Source: an uncultured Lachnospiraceae bacterium
GTDB taxonomy: Bacteria > Bacillota > Clostridia > Lachnospirales > Lachnospiraceae
Reading direction: 5' to 3'
Assembly (NCBI GenBank): GCA_947177165.1
Contig: CAMWTP010000025.1
Location: 1 to 64,000, forward strand
Length of the DNA stretch: 64,000 nt
Position 1 is the first letter of the stretch. Each line of letters opens with the position of its first letter. The position numbers and the translations under genes are program-made. A model generated the notes under the pieces. That model saw nothing but the letters and a program-made list of their open reading frames with translations. It was not told the DNA's origin and made no database searches. Below, piece after piece: positions 25,291-34,531 of this stretch.

Positions 25291-26640
25291 ATGATTAATT
25301 GGAATCTAAAGGACGACTACTTTGACTATATAAAAAGCCATCCTGCCCGCAGAATTATTGTATATGGAGCAGGGAATGAGGCGAGAAAAAATTATAGGTT
25401 TATTGGGCGTATTGATTACTTTTGTGACCAAAAGGCAGACACCATTAAAGCAATAAACGGAATCCCATGTCTTTCCCCAGAAGAATTAGTGGATATTCCT
25501 TATCAGTTGGTAATACTGATTTGTATCAGAAATGAGAGTATTGTCCGGCAGATATATGAAGCATTGAATGGTATGGAATTAGAGGCAGAGGTATTCTATT
25601 ACTTTAAAAATCCGTCCTTTGCGGAATTTGATTTTTCGCCTTACACAAGGAAGCTGGATTTAAGGGACAAGCTAAGAATACGCATCGTATGCACTGATGA
25701 GAGCTGGATTCTGGGGAAATTCGCGCGAAAACTGCAGGAAGAGCTGAGCAGGCTTGGACAGGAAGCTGATATTGCGGAAGAAGAAGATACCTTGGCAGAT
25801 GTCAATCACTATGTTTATTATTGTGATCTGGCAAAAGTGTATAAAAATCCGTGTACAGTGCGGACGGCAATGGTCACACATGTTGACTGTTTATTGAAAG
25901 CGGATCTGGTAAAATTTCAAACACAGAATAAAGTTTTGTGTATCTGCATGTCTTCGGAAACGGTAAATAAGCTATCCCTGTACGGAGTAGCAAGGGAGGG
26001 CTTATGCTATGTCAATCCGGCGCAGGATGGTGATATTGAGCCAAGGAAGATAGTATTAGGGATTACAAACCGCTGTTATGGAGGTTTTGATTTCCGGAAG
26101 AGGGATTCACTCATATTGGAAGTGTGCAGGAAGCTCGAACCGCGTTTTTTCAAACTGAAAATTATGGGGGCCGGCTGGGAAACGATTGTCAGTCAGCTAC
26201 AGCAGCTGGGATTTGAAGTAGAATACTATGCAGACTTTGACAGGGAAATATACAAAAAGCTGATGCCTGGTCTGGATTACTGGATATATTATGGTTTTGA
26301 TGAGGGGGCCATGGGATATCTGGATGCGCTTGCGGCGGGGGTCAAAACAATCTGTACTCCGCAGGGGTATCATTTGGATACAAGATGCGGGCTGACGTAT
26401 CCGTGTAATACGATAGAAGATTTTGTCAGGGTACTCAGGCAGATACAGGAGGAGAAAAGGGCGGTCATTGATTCCGTAAAAGACTGGACATGGGAGAACT
26501 TTGCCAAAAAACACTTGGAGATCTGGCAGTATTTGACCGGGACAAAGCCGCTGAAAGAGCTGTATATTCACCAGAGTGAATACATGGACGGGATATTTTC
26601 GATGGTTTTGCCTGATATCAGTGAAAGGCAAATTTTATGA
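25291..26640 (+). CDS. Rossmann-like module fused to a GT-B glycosyltransferase-like domain
   Basis: A 449-residue protein. The N-terminus has the recurring module (RIIVYGAGNEARKNYRFI, then IDYFCDQKAD). From about residue 125 a GT-B fold follows, with RIRIVCTDESWILGKFARKL, VTHVDCLLKADLV and a C-terminal WIYYGFDEGAMGYLDALAAG, GT4-like but divergent (no clear E-x7-E). AGAGG precedes the ATG. It starts the more GC-rich half of the island. Confidence 0.65.
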   Translation: MINWNLKDDYFDYIKSHPARRIIVYGAGNEARKNYRFIGRIDYFCDQKADTIKAINGIPCLSPEELVDIPYQLVILICIRNESIVRQIYEALNGMELEAEVFYYFKNPSFAEFDFSPYTRKLDLRDKLRIRIVCTDESWILGKFARKLQEELSRLGQEADIAEEEDTLADVNHYVYYCDLAKVYKNPCTVRTAMVTHVDCLLKADLVKFQTQNKVLCICMSSETVNKLSLYGVAREGLCYVNPAQDGDIEPRKIVLGITNRCYGGFDFRKRDSLILEVCRKLEPRFFKLKIMGAGWETIVSQLQQLGFEVEYYADFDREIYKKLMPGLDYWIYYGFDEGAMGYLDALAAGVKTICTPQGYHLDTRCGLTYPCNTIEDFVRVLRQIQEEKRAVIDSVKDWTWENFAKKHLEIWQYLTGTKPLKELYIHQSEYMDGIFSMVLPDISERQIL

Positions 26641-26674
26641 TATCCATCAGACGATGTTAGGAGAGGAACACAAA

Positions 26675-27745
26675 GTGGACAGACATTTCGTCAGGGAAAA
26701 AAGGATGCTGCTCTTAATGCGCGAGTATGTTTTGGGCGGTGCAGAGACGCAGTTCCAGTATTTGATTGAATATGCAGAAAGCCATCAATGGAAACTGGAT
26801 GTCGTGATAGAACATGATTTGAAAAAAGAAGACGGCACGTTAAAAAAAGCTGCGGAAAAAATGGTAAATGTGCGGTTTTATGAGCTGCATGGGGACAGGG
26901 TGCAGGTGCTGGCTCATATGATCAGGAATATATTTCGTGTGAAATATAGAGCGGTTTTGATTTATTATCCTTTCCAGCTTATGCTTGCCCCGCTGATACG
27001 TATGTTTGGCATACCCGTTGTGTATTCGGAACGCGTAGATGCGTCAGGGATTGCAGGAAATCCATATTTTCAAAGATACCTGAAATCCTGCAGGCATATT
27101 ACTGCAAATTCAAGATATGCGCAAAGAGAACTGGAGAGACTAACCGGCCAGAGGGTGACATTGATCAGAAACGGTAAGCCGGCTGTTGCCATGCTTCCGC
27201 AAAAGGAACAGCGAAAAATCACACGGATACTAGTCCCGGCCAGAATAGCGCCTCCTAAAAATCAGATGCTGCCATTAACCTATTTAAAAAACTGTTCCGA
27301 TTTCGACGGAAAAATCATATTTGCGGGTATGGCGGAAGACAGGGCATATTATGAAAAGTTAAGGCAGTTTGTGCGGAAACATGGTCTTCAGGATAAAGTT
27401 GAATTTCTGGGTTATGTGGATGATATGGAGCAGGAGTACAGGAAGGCCGATCTGATTCTCCTGCCCTCGTTTGCAGAAGGAACTCCCAATGTCGTTCTGG
27501 AGGCATATGCTTACGGCAGACCAGTGATTGTTTCAGATATCAATGTGGAACAGGATATTGTACCGGACTCCAATCTGAGATTCCGTGTAAATGATCCTGC
27601 CGGGATAGGGGAGTGCATCCAGTACATACAGGAAATGCCGGATGAAACATACAGACAGTTGATTGAAACAAATCGCAGGACTGTGATACGGGATTACAGT
27701 ATAGAAAAAATGGCGGAAAGTTTTTACAGGATTTTATCTAACTGA
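26675..27745 (+). CDS. Glycosyltransferase family 4
   Basis: About 356 residues. LLLMREYVLGGAETQFQYLI is the GT4 N-terminal loop; RILVPARIAPPKNQMLPL and LILLPSFAEGTPNVVLEAYA with EAYAYGRPVIVSD form the donor site. GTG 26675 with GGAGAGG 8 nt upstream is preferred; a longer frame from 26576 would run far into the previous gene. It probably adds a hexose to the growing glycan. Confidence 0.8.
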   Translation: MDRHFVREKRMLLLMREYVLGGAETQFQYLIEYAESHQWKLDVVIEHDLKKEDGTLKKAAEKMVNVRFYELHGDRVQVLAHMIRNIFRVKYRAVLIYYPFQLMLAPLIRMFGIPVVYSERVDASGIAGNPYFQRYLKSCRHITANSRYAQRELERLTGQRVTLIRNGKPAVAMLPQKEQRKITRILVPARIAPPKNQMLPLTYLKNCSDFDGKIIFAGMAEDRAYYEKLRQFVRKHGLQDKVEFLGYVDDMEQEYRKADLILLPSFAEGTPNVVLEAYAYGRPVIVSDINVEQDIVPDSNLRFRVNDPAGIGECIQYIQEMPDETYRQLIETNRRTVIRDYSIEKMAESFYRILSN

Positions 27746-27768
27746 CAGATATAAGGAGGAAATTCACA

Positions 27769-28848
27769 TTGTATAAAGTTTTTATCTGGGGGACGGGAGA
27801 GTGGGGAGAGAAGTGTTTTCTTGATATCCTGCCGGATGTGGATATTATTGGGTTTGTTGAGAGCAAGGTGAGCAGGAAATGGTTTCACGGAAAGCGGGTC
27901 ATAGCGGGGCAGGAGCTTGCAGGGTATGAATATGATTATGTGATTATGGCAAATACGCATGAGGATGCAATCGGACGGGAATTTCACATTGATCCGTCGA
28001 AAACAGTATATTACCGGCAGATACCAAGGCCGGAGGGGGCACGGCTGTTTACTTATCAGATAGCGGACCAGGCGCGTGGATTGATGCCGTATCTTTCTGT
28101 GGAATGTGACGGATTGACATTTTTATATAACAGGACTGATTTTATGATGCCAAATGCAATGACGTTTTATAAGTCAACCTGGAGTAAGGCGGAGATGGAG
28201 TTTTTCTGGCGTACCGCACCAAGAAGGGATACGGGGATTTTTATGGACATCGGGGCCAATATCGGAACGACATCCATTTATTTTAAGAAAAAGCTTGCAA
28301 AAGATCTGTCCTATATCGCCTTTGAACCGGTGAAGGAGAATATAAAAGTTTTAAAAACGAACTGTATTTTAAACGACTGCGGGGATATTGTCGTAGAGAA
28401 TCTCGGAATATCAGATTCAGAGGGCGTAATGGGACTTACGGTGGTGGAAGCCAACTATGGCGGCAGCAGAGTGACCGATAAGGAGGAAAATCAGGACTTC
28501 TGTCAGACAATGCAGTTAGATACCTATGTCAGGAATAATAACATCTCCCCGCAGGAGGTATCTTATATCTGGATGGATATTGAGGGACATGAGGCAAATG
28601 CGGTGGCAGGAGCGCGTGCGCTGCTTTCGCAGTCAAATGCCAGTCTTTTTATGGAGTATAATGCCGGAGAATACAGGGCTGGTGGGAAACTTGCGGATGT
28701 CCTTGACGATTTAAGCAGTATTTATCATTCGTTCATTTGTTATGAACAGTATATCGCAGGAATAACGCAAAGGAGAAGCATCCGCGAACTGGAAAATCTG
28801 GCTGACGAGATGGACTGGCGGCAGTGTAATGTGCTGTTCATCAAATAA
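27769..28848 (+). CDS. Rossmann-like module fused to an FkbM-family methyltransferase
   Basis: A 359-residue protein. Residues 1-95 carry the recurring module (KVFIWGTGEWGEKCFLDI). The FkbM domain has FMDIGANIGTTSIYF (D160), YIAFEPVKENIKVLKTNC, and the family signature YIWMDIEGHEANAVAGA. FkbM enzymes O-methylate sugars or small molecules. Start is TTG 27769 behind AAGGAGGA. It begins a series of FkbM paralogues in this half. Confidence 0.8.
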   Translation: MYKVFIWGTGEWGEKCFLDILPDVDIIGFVESKVSRKWFHGKRVIAGQELAGYEYDYVIMANTHEDAIGREFHIDPSKTVYYRQIPRPEGARLFTYQIADQARGLMPYLSVECDGLTFLYNRTDFMMPNAMTFYKSTWSKAEMEFFWRTAPRRDTGIFMDIGANIGTTSIYFKKKLAKDLSYIAFEPVKENIKVLKTNCILNDCGDIVVENLGISDSEGVMGLTVVEANYGGSRVTDKEENQDFCQTMQLDTYVRNNNISPQEVSYIWMDIEGHEANAVAGARALLSQSNASLFMEYNAGEYRAGGKLADVLDDLSSIYHSFICYEQYIAGITQRRSIRELENLADEMDWRQCNVLFIK

Positions 28849-28879
28849 AATAATAGAAAATTATAAAGGAGACAGAGAC

Positions 28880-29368
28880 ATGAAAAAAGGATTAAAAAAA
28901 GTAATTTCAACATTGACAGGTGTGGCGGCAGGTGCAGTGGCAGGCGGTGTGGCGGCCAGAACCGTATCGTCAAAAAAGATTAACGAGATGGCAGTGGGAC
29001 ATGCGAAAGTCCATGAACTATATATGGCATTTGACCAATGGCTGCGTATCCGTCAGGAGGGGAAAACGCTGGTTGAATATTTCGAAAAGAATGAGTATAA
29101 GACTGTTGCGATTTATGGAATGAAAGAGTTAGGCGAGCGTTTGTATGATGAACTGGAAGGGTCGGATATCAAGGTAAAATATATTATCGATAAAAATGCG
29201 GACCAGATTTATGCGGATGTGGATGTCATAACTCCGGATGAAAAGTTGGAACCCGTGGATGTGATTGTAGTGACTGCACTCTATTATTTTGATGAGATTG
29301 AGGAAATGCTGAGCGATAAGGTGGATTATCCGGTTGTCTCTCTGGAAGATATCCTGTATGAAGCGTAA
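28880..29368 (+). CDS. Rossmann-like module with N-terminal hydrophobic anchor
   Basis: A 162-residue protein. Residues 9-27 are an uninterrupted small, hydrophobic, Gly/Ala-rich segment after basic residues (MKKGLKKVISTLTGVAAGAV), a likely membrane or glycine-zipper helix. The rest is the recurring module: TVAIYGMKELGERLYDEL, KVKYIIDKNAD, VDVIVVTALYYFDEIEEML. AAGGAG precedes ATG 28880. It could tether the island's enzymes to the membrane or to each other (inference). Confidence 0.65.
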   Translation: MKKGLKKVISTLTGVAAGAVAGGVAARTVSSKKINEMAVGHAKVHELYMAFDQWLRIRQEGKTLVEYFEKNEYKTVAIYGMKELGERLYDELEGSDIKVKYIIDKNADQIYADVDVITPDEKLEPVDVIVVTALYYFDEIEEMLSDKVDYPVVSLEDILYEA

Positions 29369-29370
29369 AT

Positions 29371-30522
29371 ATGACAAGAAATATATCAGTAATTGTGCCG
29401 GTATATAATGCGGAGGAATATTTGGGTGTATGCCTGGAATCTATAAGGAACCAAACCTATCAGTCTTTTGATGTTACTTTGGTTGACGATGGCTCCGAGG
29501 ATAAGTCGGGAACTATATGTGATCAGTTTGCATTACGCGACAAACGTTTTCATGTGATCCATAAGAAGAATGAAGGTCTGATCAGTGCGCGGAAGACAGG
29601 GATCGCAGCCGCAAAAGGGGATTATATTGCATTTGTTGACGCGGACGACTGGATTGATCCGGATTTTCTTGAAAGCAGCGTATGCCGGATGGAACAGGAA
29701 GCAGCAGACATTGTAATGGCAGGGTGTATCAGGGAGAAAGACACTTGTCAGGAAACAGTGCAGAACAGAATTGCAGCTGGAATATACAGCGGTTTGGGAT
29801 TAATGCAGGAAATATATCCTCGAATGCTGCATTATGAAGGTTTTTACGAGTTTGGAATTTTGCCTTATATCTGGAATAAAATTTATAAAAAGAAGATACT
29901 GTATTCGTGTTATAGAGATATTGATACAAGCATTTATGACGGCGAGGATGTTGCAGTTGTGTATCCATATCTGCTTAAGGCGCACAAGATAGTCATAATA
30001 GAGGATGCAAAATATCATTATCGTATTCACGGTAAGTCCATGACAGCAAATAGGAAAACAGATTATTATGAAAATACTGCAAGGCTGTATCTTTATCTTG
30101 TATCTGAATTTCGGAAAACTGCAAATTTTGAGTGCATGATGCCCCAGCTCGACCAGTATATGCGGATGATGGTATGGCAGGGAAAACCTGATGGATTTAT
30201 AGAATCCACAAAGGTCATTTTCCCGTTTAAAGAGGTACCATGTGGGGCATCAGTGATCCTATATGGAGCCGGATATGCAGGGCGGATATTTCATCACCAG
30301 CTGGTTCAGTCGGGATATTGTACGATTGCCGCGTGGGTGGACAAGGCTTTTCAGCGGGAAGAACTGAGACAGATGGGTGTAGTCGGCATGGAGGTGTTGC
30401 ATACTGCAGCATATGACTTTGTTGTCCTGGCCGTGATAGATATGGATATTGCAGCAGAGATAACAGATCAGCTGCTCTCATATGGTGTCAGCCGTGAGAA
30501 GATAATATTCTATGCCCAATAA
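29371..30522 (+). CDS. GT2 glycosyltransferase with C-terminal Rossmann-like module
   Basis: A 383-residue protein. The GT2 domain has ISVIVPVYNAEEYLGVCLES, LVDDGSEDKSG and FVDADDWIDPDF. From about residue 287 the recurring module follows: VILYGAGYAGRIFHHQLVQ, IAAWVDKAFQ, YDFVVLAVIDMDIAAEI. The same architecture occurs in genes at 32205 and 35495, so the module can be attached at either end of a catalytic domain. It starts 2 bp after the preceding gene. Confidence 0.8.
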   Translation: MTRNISVIVPVYNAEEYLGVCLESIRNQTYQSFDVTLVDDGSEDKSGTICDQFALRDKRFHVIHKKNEGLISARKTGIAAAKGDYIAFVDADDWIDPDFLESSVCRMEQEAADIVMAGCIREKDTCQETVQNRIAAGIYSGLGLMQEIYPRMLHYEGFYEFGILPYIWNKIYKKKILYSCYRDIDTSIYDGEDVAVVYPYLLKAHKIVIIEDAKYHYRIHGKSMTANRKTDYYENTARLYLYLVSEFRKTANFECMMPQLDQYMRMMVWQGKPDGFIESTKVIFPFKEVPCGASVILYGAGYAGRIFHHQLVQSGYCTIAAWVDKAFQREELRQMGVVGMEVLHTAAYDFVVLAVIDMDIAAEITDQLLSYGVSREKIIFYAQ

Positions 30523-30545
30523 AGGATAAATCTGGAGGAAATATT

Positions 30546-30983
30546 ATGGGGGAATTTAATACACAACTGACGATGAGAGATATTTTTAGGAAAATATCTG
30601 AGACACAGCCTCATCTGAGTGATTTGTATTATACCACTTTTTATTACCGTAAACTTGTCAGGATGCTCAGGGAACAGTCAAAGCTGGTGCTGTTTGGAGC
30701 TGGAAAATATGGAGAAATTGTATTTGCAGCGCTTGAACAGGAAGGGATCGATACTATTCAATGCTTCTGCGATAACAATGACAGGGTGGTGGAGACATTG
30801 GTGCATGGTCTGGAGGTTCTCTCCCCGCAGGATGCGCTAAAATGTTATCCGGATGCCTGTTTTGTGATAACGCCAAAAGATTATGATAATGAAATTTTGC
30901 GGCAATTAATTCATATGGGAGTGGATATCGAAAACATTGTGATATTTAATATAAAAAATACGGGACTGATGGTAGAAATTTAA
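30546..30983 (+). CDS. Stand-alone Rossmann-like module with helical N-terminus
   Basis: A 145-residue protein. About 45 helical residues precede the recurring module (KLVLFGAGKYGEIVFAALEQ, IQCFCDNNDRVV, LEVLSPQDAL, ACFVITPKDYDNEIL). RBS TGGAGGAA. No catalytic domain is attached. It sits between a GT2 carrying the same module and a GT4 that lacks it. Confidence 0.65.
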   Translation: MGEFNTQLTMRDIFRKISETQPHLSDLYYTTFYYRKLVRMLREQSKLVLFGAGKYGEIVFAALEQEGIDTIQCFCDNNDRVVETLVHGLEVLSPQDALKCYPDACFVITPKDYDNEILRQLIHMGVDIENIVIFNIKNTGLMVEI

Positions 30984-31032
30984 GAAAAATGCTTGAAAAA
31001 CCGGAATGCCTTCAAGGCAGATGGGAGACAGA

Positions 31033-32208
31033 ATGAAGAAGATTGCATTTGTAGTACACAGATATGGATCGGATGTGAATGGCGGTGCGGAATATCACTG
31101 CAGGGTTCTGGCAGAGCATATGGCATCGCAGTATGAAGTTGACGTGCTGACGTCGCGCTCGAAAAATACCCTTCCGTGGGATAATGCTTACAGGGAGGGG
31201 ATGGAACAGATCAACGGGATAAATGTTTACAGGTTTAGGGTGGAACATACAAGAGATGACATGCTCTTTGAGGAGCTGTCAAAAAAGGTTGGTGGAGGGA
31301 AAAAAGAGGTAGAGGACGAGTGGATCGCGCAGATGGGGCCATACTGTCCGTCTTTTGTTCCTTTTTTGGAAAAGAATGCAGACCAATATGAGGCAGTGAT
31401 TTTTGTTACATATGCATTTTACTTTACTGTAAAGGGGATGGGGCTGCATCTGAAAAACAGCATTTTACTGCCCACAGCGCATGATGATGCAGGTATACGA
31501 CTGCCAATATACCGTGATGTATTCCGCTCGCCGGCGGCTTTTTTGTACAACAGCGTCGAAGAGAGGGAGTTGATCATAGAAAATTTCCATACTGAGGCAA
31601 AGCCATCGATTCTGACCTGCGTAGGAATTGATATTCCTGAAAAAGAGACCGGTATGCTGCCGGACGGCGTCAGACCATATAAAGATCAATATATTGTCTA
31701 TGCGGGACGGGTGAGCCAGGGAAAGAATTTTGGTGAGCTGAACCGCGATTTTATTGAATATAAGAGGAGAAATCCATCAAAATTGAAGCTGGTTGTCATC
31801 GGGAAAACAGATGACAGGATGCCGCTGACATATTCAGAAGATATTATATATGCAGGATTTGTCACGGAAGAAGAAAAAACGGCCGTACTCAAAAATGCCA
31901 GACTTCTGGTAATGCCTTCGCTGTATGAGAGTCTATCATTGGTTATCCTGGAAAGCATGGCGGCAGGAAGACCTGTACTTGTGAATGGGAGGTGTGCCGT
32001 ACTTAAGGGACAGTGTATCAGGAGTAATGCAGGACTGTTTTATACGAATTATTTTGAATTTGAAGCGGCATTAAATTTTATGTTATCTAATGAGGATGCG
32101 TATCAGCAGATGTGTGAAAACGGATACCATTTTGTAAAGGAAAATTATGACTGGAATAAGGTGGCTGCAAATGTCAGCAGTCTGATTGAGGAGATCAGTG
32201 GGAAATGA
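31033..32208 (+). CDS. Glycosyltransferase family 4
   Basis: About 391 residues. KIAFVVHRYGSDVNGGAEYH is the N-terminal loop; YIVYAGRVSQGKNFGEL and VMPSLYESLSLVILESMAAG carry the GT4 donor site with the E-x7-E element. ATG 31033 has GGGAGA 7 nt upstream and is preferred over 31006. Its stop overlaps the following GT2 start (ATGA). Confidence 0.85.
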   Translation: MKKIAFVVHRYGSDVNGGAEYHCRVLAEHMASQYEVDVLTSRSKNTLPWDNAYREGMEQINGINVYRFRVEHTRDDMLFEELSKKVGGGKKEVEDEWIAQMGPYCPSFVPFLEKNADQYEAVIFVTYAFYFTVKGMGLHLKNSILLPTAHDDAGIRLPIYRDVFRSPAAFLYNSVEERELIIENFHTEAKPSILTCVGIDIPEKETGMLPDGVRPYKDQYIVYAGRVSQGKNFGELNRDFIEYKRRNPSKLKLVVIGKTDDRMPLTYSEDIIYAGFVTEEEKTAVLKNARLLVMPSLYESLSLVILESMAAGRPVLVNGRCAVLKGQCIRSNAGLFYTNYFEFEAALNFMLSNEDAYQQMCENGYHFVKENYDWNKVAANVSSLIEEISGK

Positions 32209-33515
32209 TGGAAATAAAGGTATCAGTGATTCTTCCGTCACTCAATGTAAAGGATTATATTGAGGAGGCTGTAAACAGCGTGATGGGACAGACATTAAAG
32301 GAGATAGAGATACTCTGTATTGATGCCGGTTCGGAAGATGGGACATGGGAAATTCTGTCACAGCTGGCAGAGGTTGACGAAAGGATTATACTCTGCCATA
32401 GCGACGTGAAAAGCTATGGGTACCAGGTAAACATGGGAATAAGCATGGCAAGAGGTGAGTACATTGCTATCCTGGAAACAGATGACTATGCAGATTCCGG
32501 GATGTATGAGCGGCTTTATCAGGAGGCCGTTTCTGCAGACTGTGATTATGTGAAAAGTGACTACTTTCTCTGCCGTACAGAGGCGGACGGGAAACGGACT
32601 TTTTTCAGGAGGTATTCTTTTCAGACAGATAATCTGTATGGAAAGGTGATAGAACCCGCAATATATCCTGCTGTTGCAGTAGGAGACTGGTATTTATGGA
32701 CAGGCATCTATAAAAGGAAATTTCTGACTGACTATCATATACGGTTGTCGGAAACGCCGGGGGCGGCATATCAGGATATTGGATTTATATTTCAGACAAA
32801 TATCACGGCAAAAAAAGCACTGTATGTAAAAGAGGCATATTACCGTTATCGTGTTGACAGGGAAGGTGCATCGGCTAATTCCGGACGGGGGTTAGAGTAT
32901 GCATACCAGGAATTTTTCCAGCTATATGAACGGATGAAGGACAAAGGAGATCATGCGGCATTTTGTGTTTTTTACAGCAGGATGGCAAAGTCGTTTATTT
33001 ACTGCTGTGAGGGGATGGAAGAAGGGCACACAGAGATTGATGATATCAAATGGTCGGCATATTATGAGTGGTTCCAATATCGGCTGAAGGCGGCATTGGC
33101 TCAAGGCATGGTGGATAAAACCTTATTTCGTCCAGATGTGTGGATAAAACTGGAGGATCTTTTGATATCGGAGGCATATTATCTGGAAAAGTACAGGGCA
33201 CATAAGAGAAAGATTGCAGATATCATAGGCCCCCCCGGGGAATATGCGGTCATTATTTTTGGCAGTGGTCATTACGGATGTGAGGCTTGTAAGTGGTTGA
33301 AAAAACAGGAATACGGCGTTGCATATTTTATAGACAATAACCGCGAACTATGGGGGACAAAGATTAACGGTATTGAAGTCGTTTCTCCGCAGGAGATAAA
33401 AACAAAGGATGGAATTAAAAAGTATCTGATTGCAAATGAGATGCACTCTGGTGCGATGAAGCAGCAACTTCAAAGGATGGGGGTATCTGAAAAGGATATC
33501 TGTATTTATGTGTGA
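32205..33515 (+). CDS. GT2 glycosyltransferase with C-terminal Rossmann-like module
   Basis: A 436-residue protein. GT2 motifs are VSVILPSLNVKDYIEEAVNS, CIDAGSEDGTWE and ILETDDYADSGMYE. The C-terminal ~100 residues are the recurring module: YAVIIFGSGHYGCEACKWLK, VAYFIDNNRELWGTKINGIE, VVSPQEI. The middle part is helical. It overlaps the upstream GT4 by 4 bp. Acceptor unknown. Confidence 0.8.
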   Translation: MMEIKVSVILPSLNVKDYIEEAVNSVMGQTLKEIEILCIDAGSEDGTWEILSQLAEVDERIILCHSDVKSYGYQVNMGISMARGEYIAILETDDYADSGMYERLYQEAVSADCDYVKSDYFLCRTEADGKRTFFRRYSFQTDNLYGKVIEPAIYPAVAVGDWYLWTGIYKRKFLTDYHIRLSETPGAAYQDIGFIFQTNITAKKALYVKEAYYRYRVDREGASANSGRGLEYAYQEFFQLYERMKDKGDHAAFCVFYSRMAKSFIYCCEGMEEGHTEIDDIKWSAYYEWFQYRLKAALAQGMVDKTLFRPDVWIKLEDLLISEAYYLEKYRAHKRKIADIIGPPGEYAVIIFGSGHYGCEACKWLKKQEYGVAYFIDNNRELWGTKINGIEVVSPQEIKTKDGIKKYLIANEMHSGAMKQQLQRMGVSEKDICIYV

Positions 33516-33571
33516 TAAAACAAGGTGATGAGCAGTTTAAAAATGGTTTGTATAGAAGGAGAATTCTTTAT

Positions 33572-34457
33572 ATGAAGTACAAGGAAAGTATACGGATGCT
33601 TGACCATTTTGTCGGCAAATTGCAGGATACGGAATCAGAAAAATTATTCGATGCGAGGTTTTCTTATTTTGTAAACAGGGATAAAGAAGCTTTTTATGGG
33701 CAGTTAGATGAAATATTATCAATTAGAAAACATGGGTTTCGTTGTGGATGGTTGGAACAGTATTATCAGCGTAATATGGAAAACAGGGAAGCTGGATCAG
33801 TTGATATCTGTGGGGTTTCAGGAATCAAATATTGTAATGTCTGATTATGGCGGGGGCGGTTTGTACTGTGATATTTCCGGACAGTATTTCGACCTTGAAG
33901 CAATAGTTTCAGATAAGGATGGAGAATATTTTGTAGATGCAGGTTGTTTTGATGGAAATACATCTTTGCAATGTATGGGCTGGTGTGCAGGGAATCTGAG
34001 AATGGTGTATGCATTTGAACCTGATTCTAGGAACTATCAGATCAGTTGCAAAAATCTTTCCAGGATCGGGTGTGAATTTGAGTTATATGAGTCTGCAGTA
34101 TGGAGTGGTAAGGAAGTTCTTAGATTTAAGGAAGACACAGGGGCCGGATGGGGATCATTTGTCAGCGGTAAGGGAGAAAAGAATATACGGGCGGACAGTA
34201 TTGATAATAAATTAAACGGAAGGAAAGCTACATATATCAAGATGGATGTAGAGGGGAGCGAGCTGGAAGCGCTGAGAGGAAGTATAAAAACGATAAGAGA
34301 GTACCAGCCTAAATTGGCACTGCCTCTTTACCATAAGCCTGAGGATATCATTGAAATTCCTATATTTTTAGAAGAACTGGGTTTAGGATATAAATACTAT
34401 CTGCGGCATTACCAGACAAGAATGGAAGAAACTGTTTTATATGCAGTACCATCATAA
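33572..34457 (+). pseudogene. Decayed module-FkbM methyltransferase gene (deletion plus frameshift)
   Basis: Frame one (33572-33844) begins like the paralogues at 37560 and 38657 (KLFDARFSYFVNRDKEAFYG) and then stops. Frame two (open from ATG 33708 to 34457) carries the end of the Rossmann-like module and a full FkbM domain: YFVDAGCFDGNTSLQCM, VYAFEPDSRNYQ, YIKMDVEGSELEAL and LYHKPEDIIEIP. The core of the module, about 60 residues, is missing and the two parts are in different frames. ATG 33572 has AGAAGGAG upstream. The FkbM part could still be made from 33708 as a free-standing 249-residue enzyme. Confidence 0.7.
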
Positions 34458-34531
34458 AGAAAATTGCATATAATGGAGTTTCTACAGATAGTAATTGCGT
34501 GAGCAAAAAAGTTTACATAGAGGGATTATGA

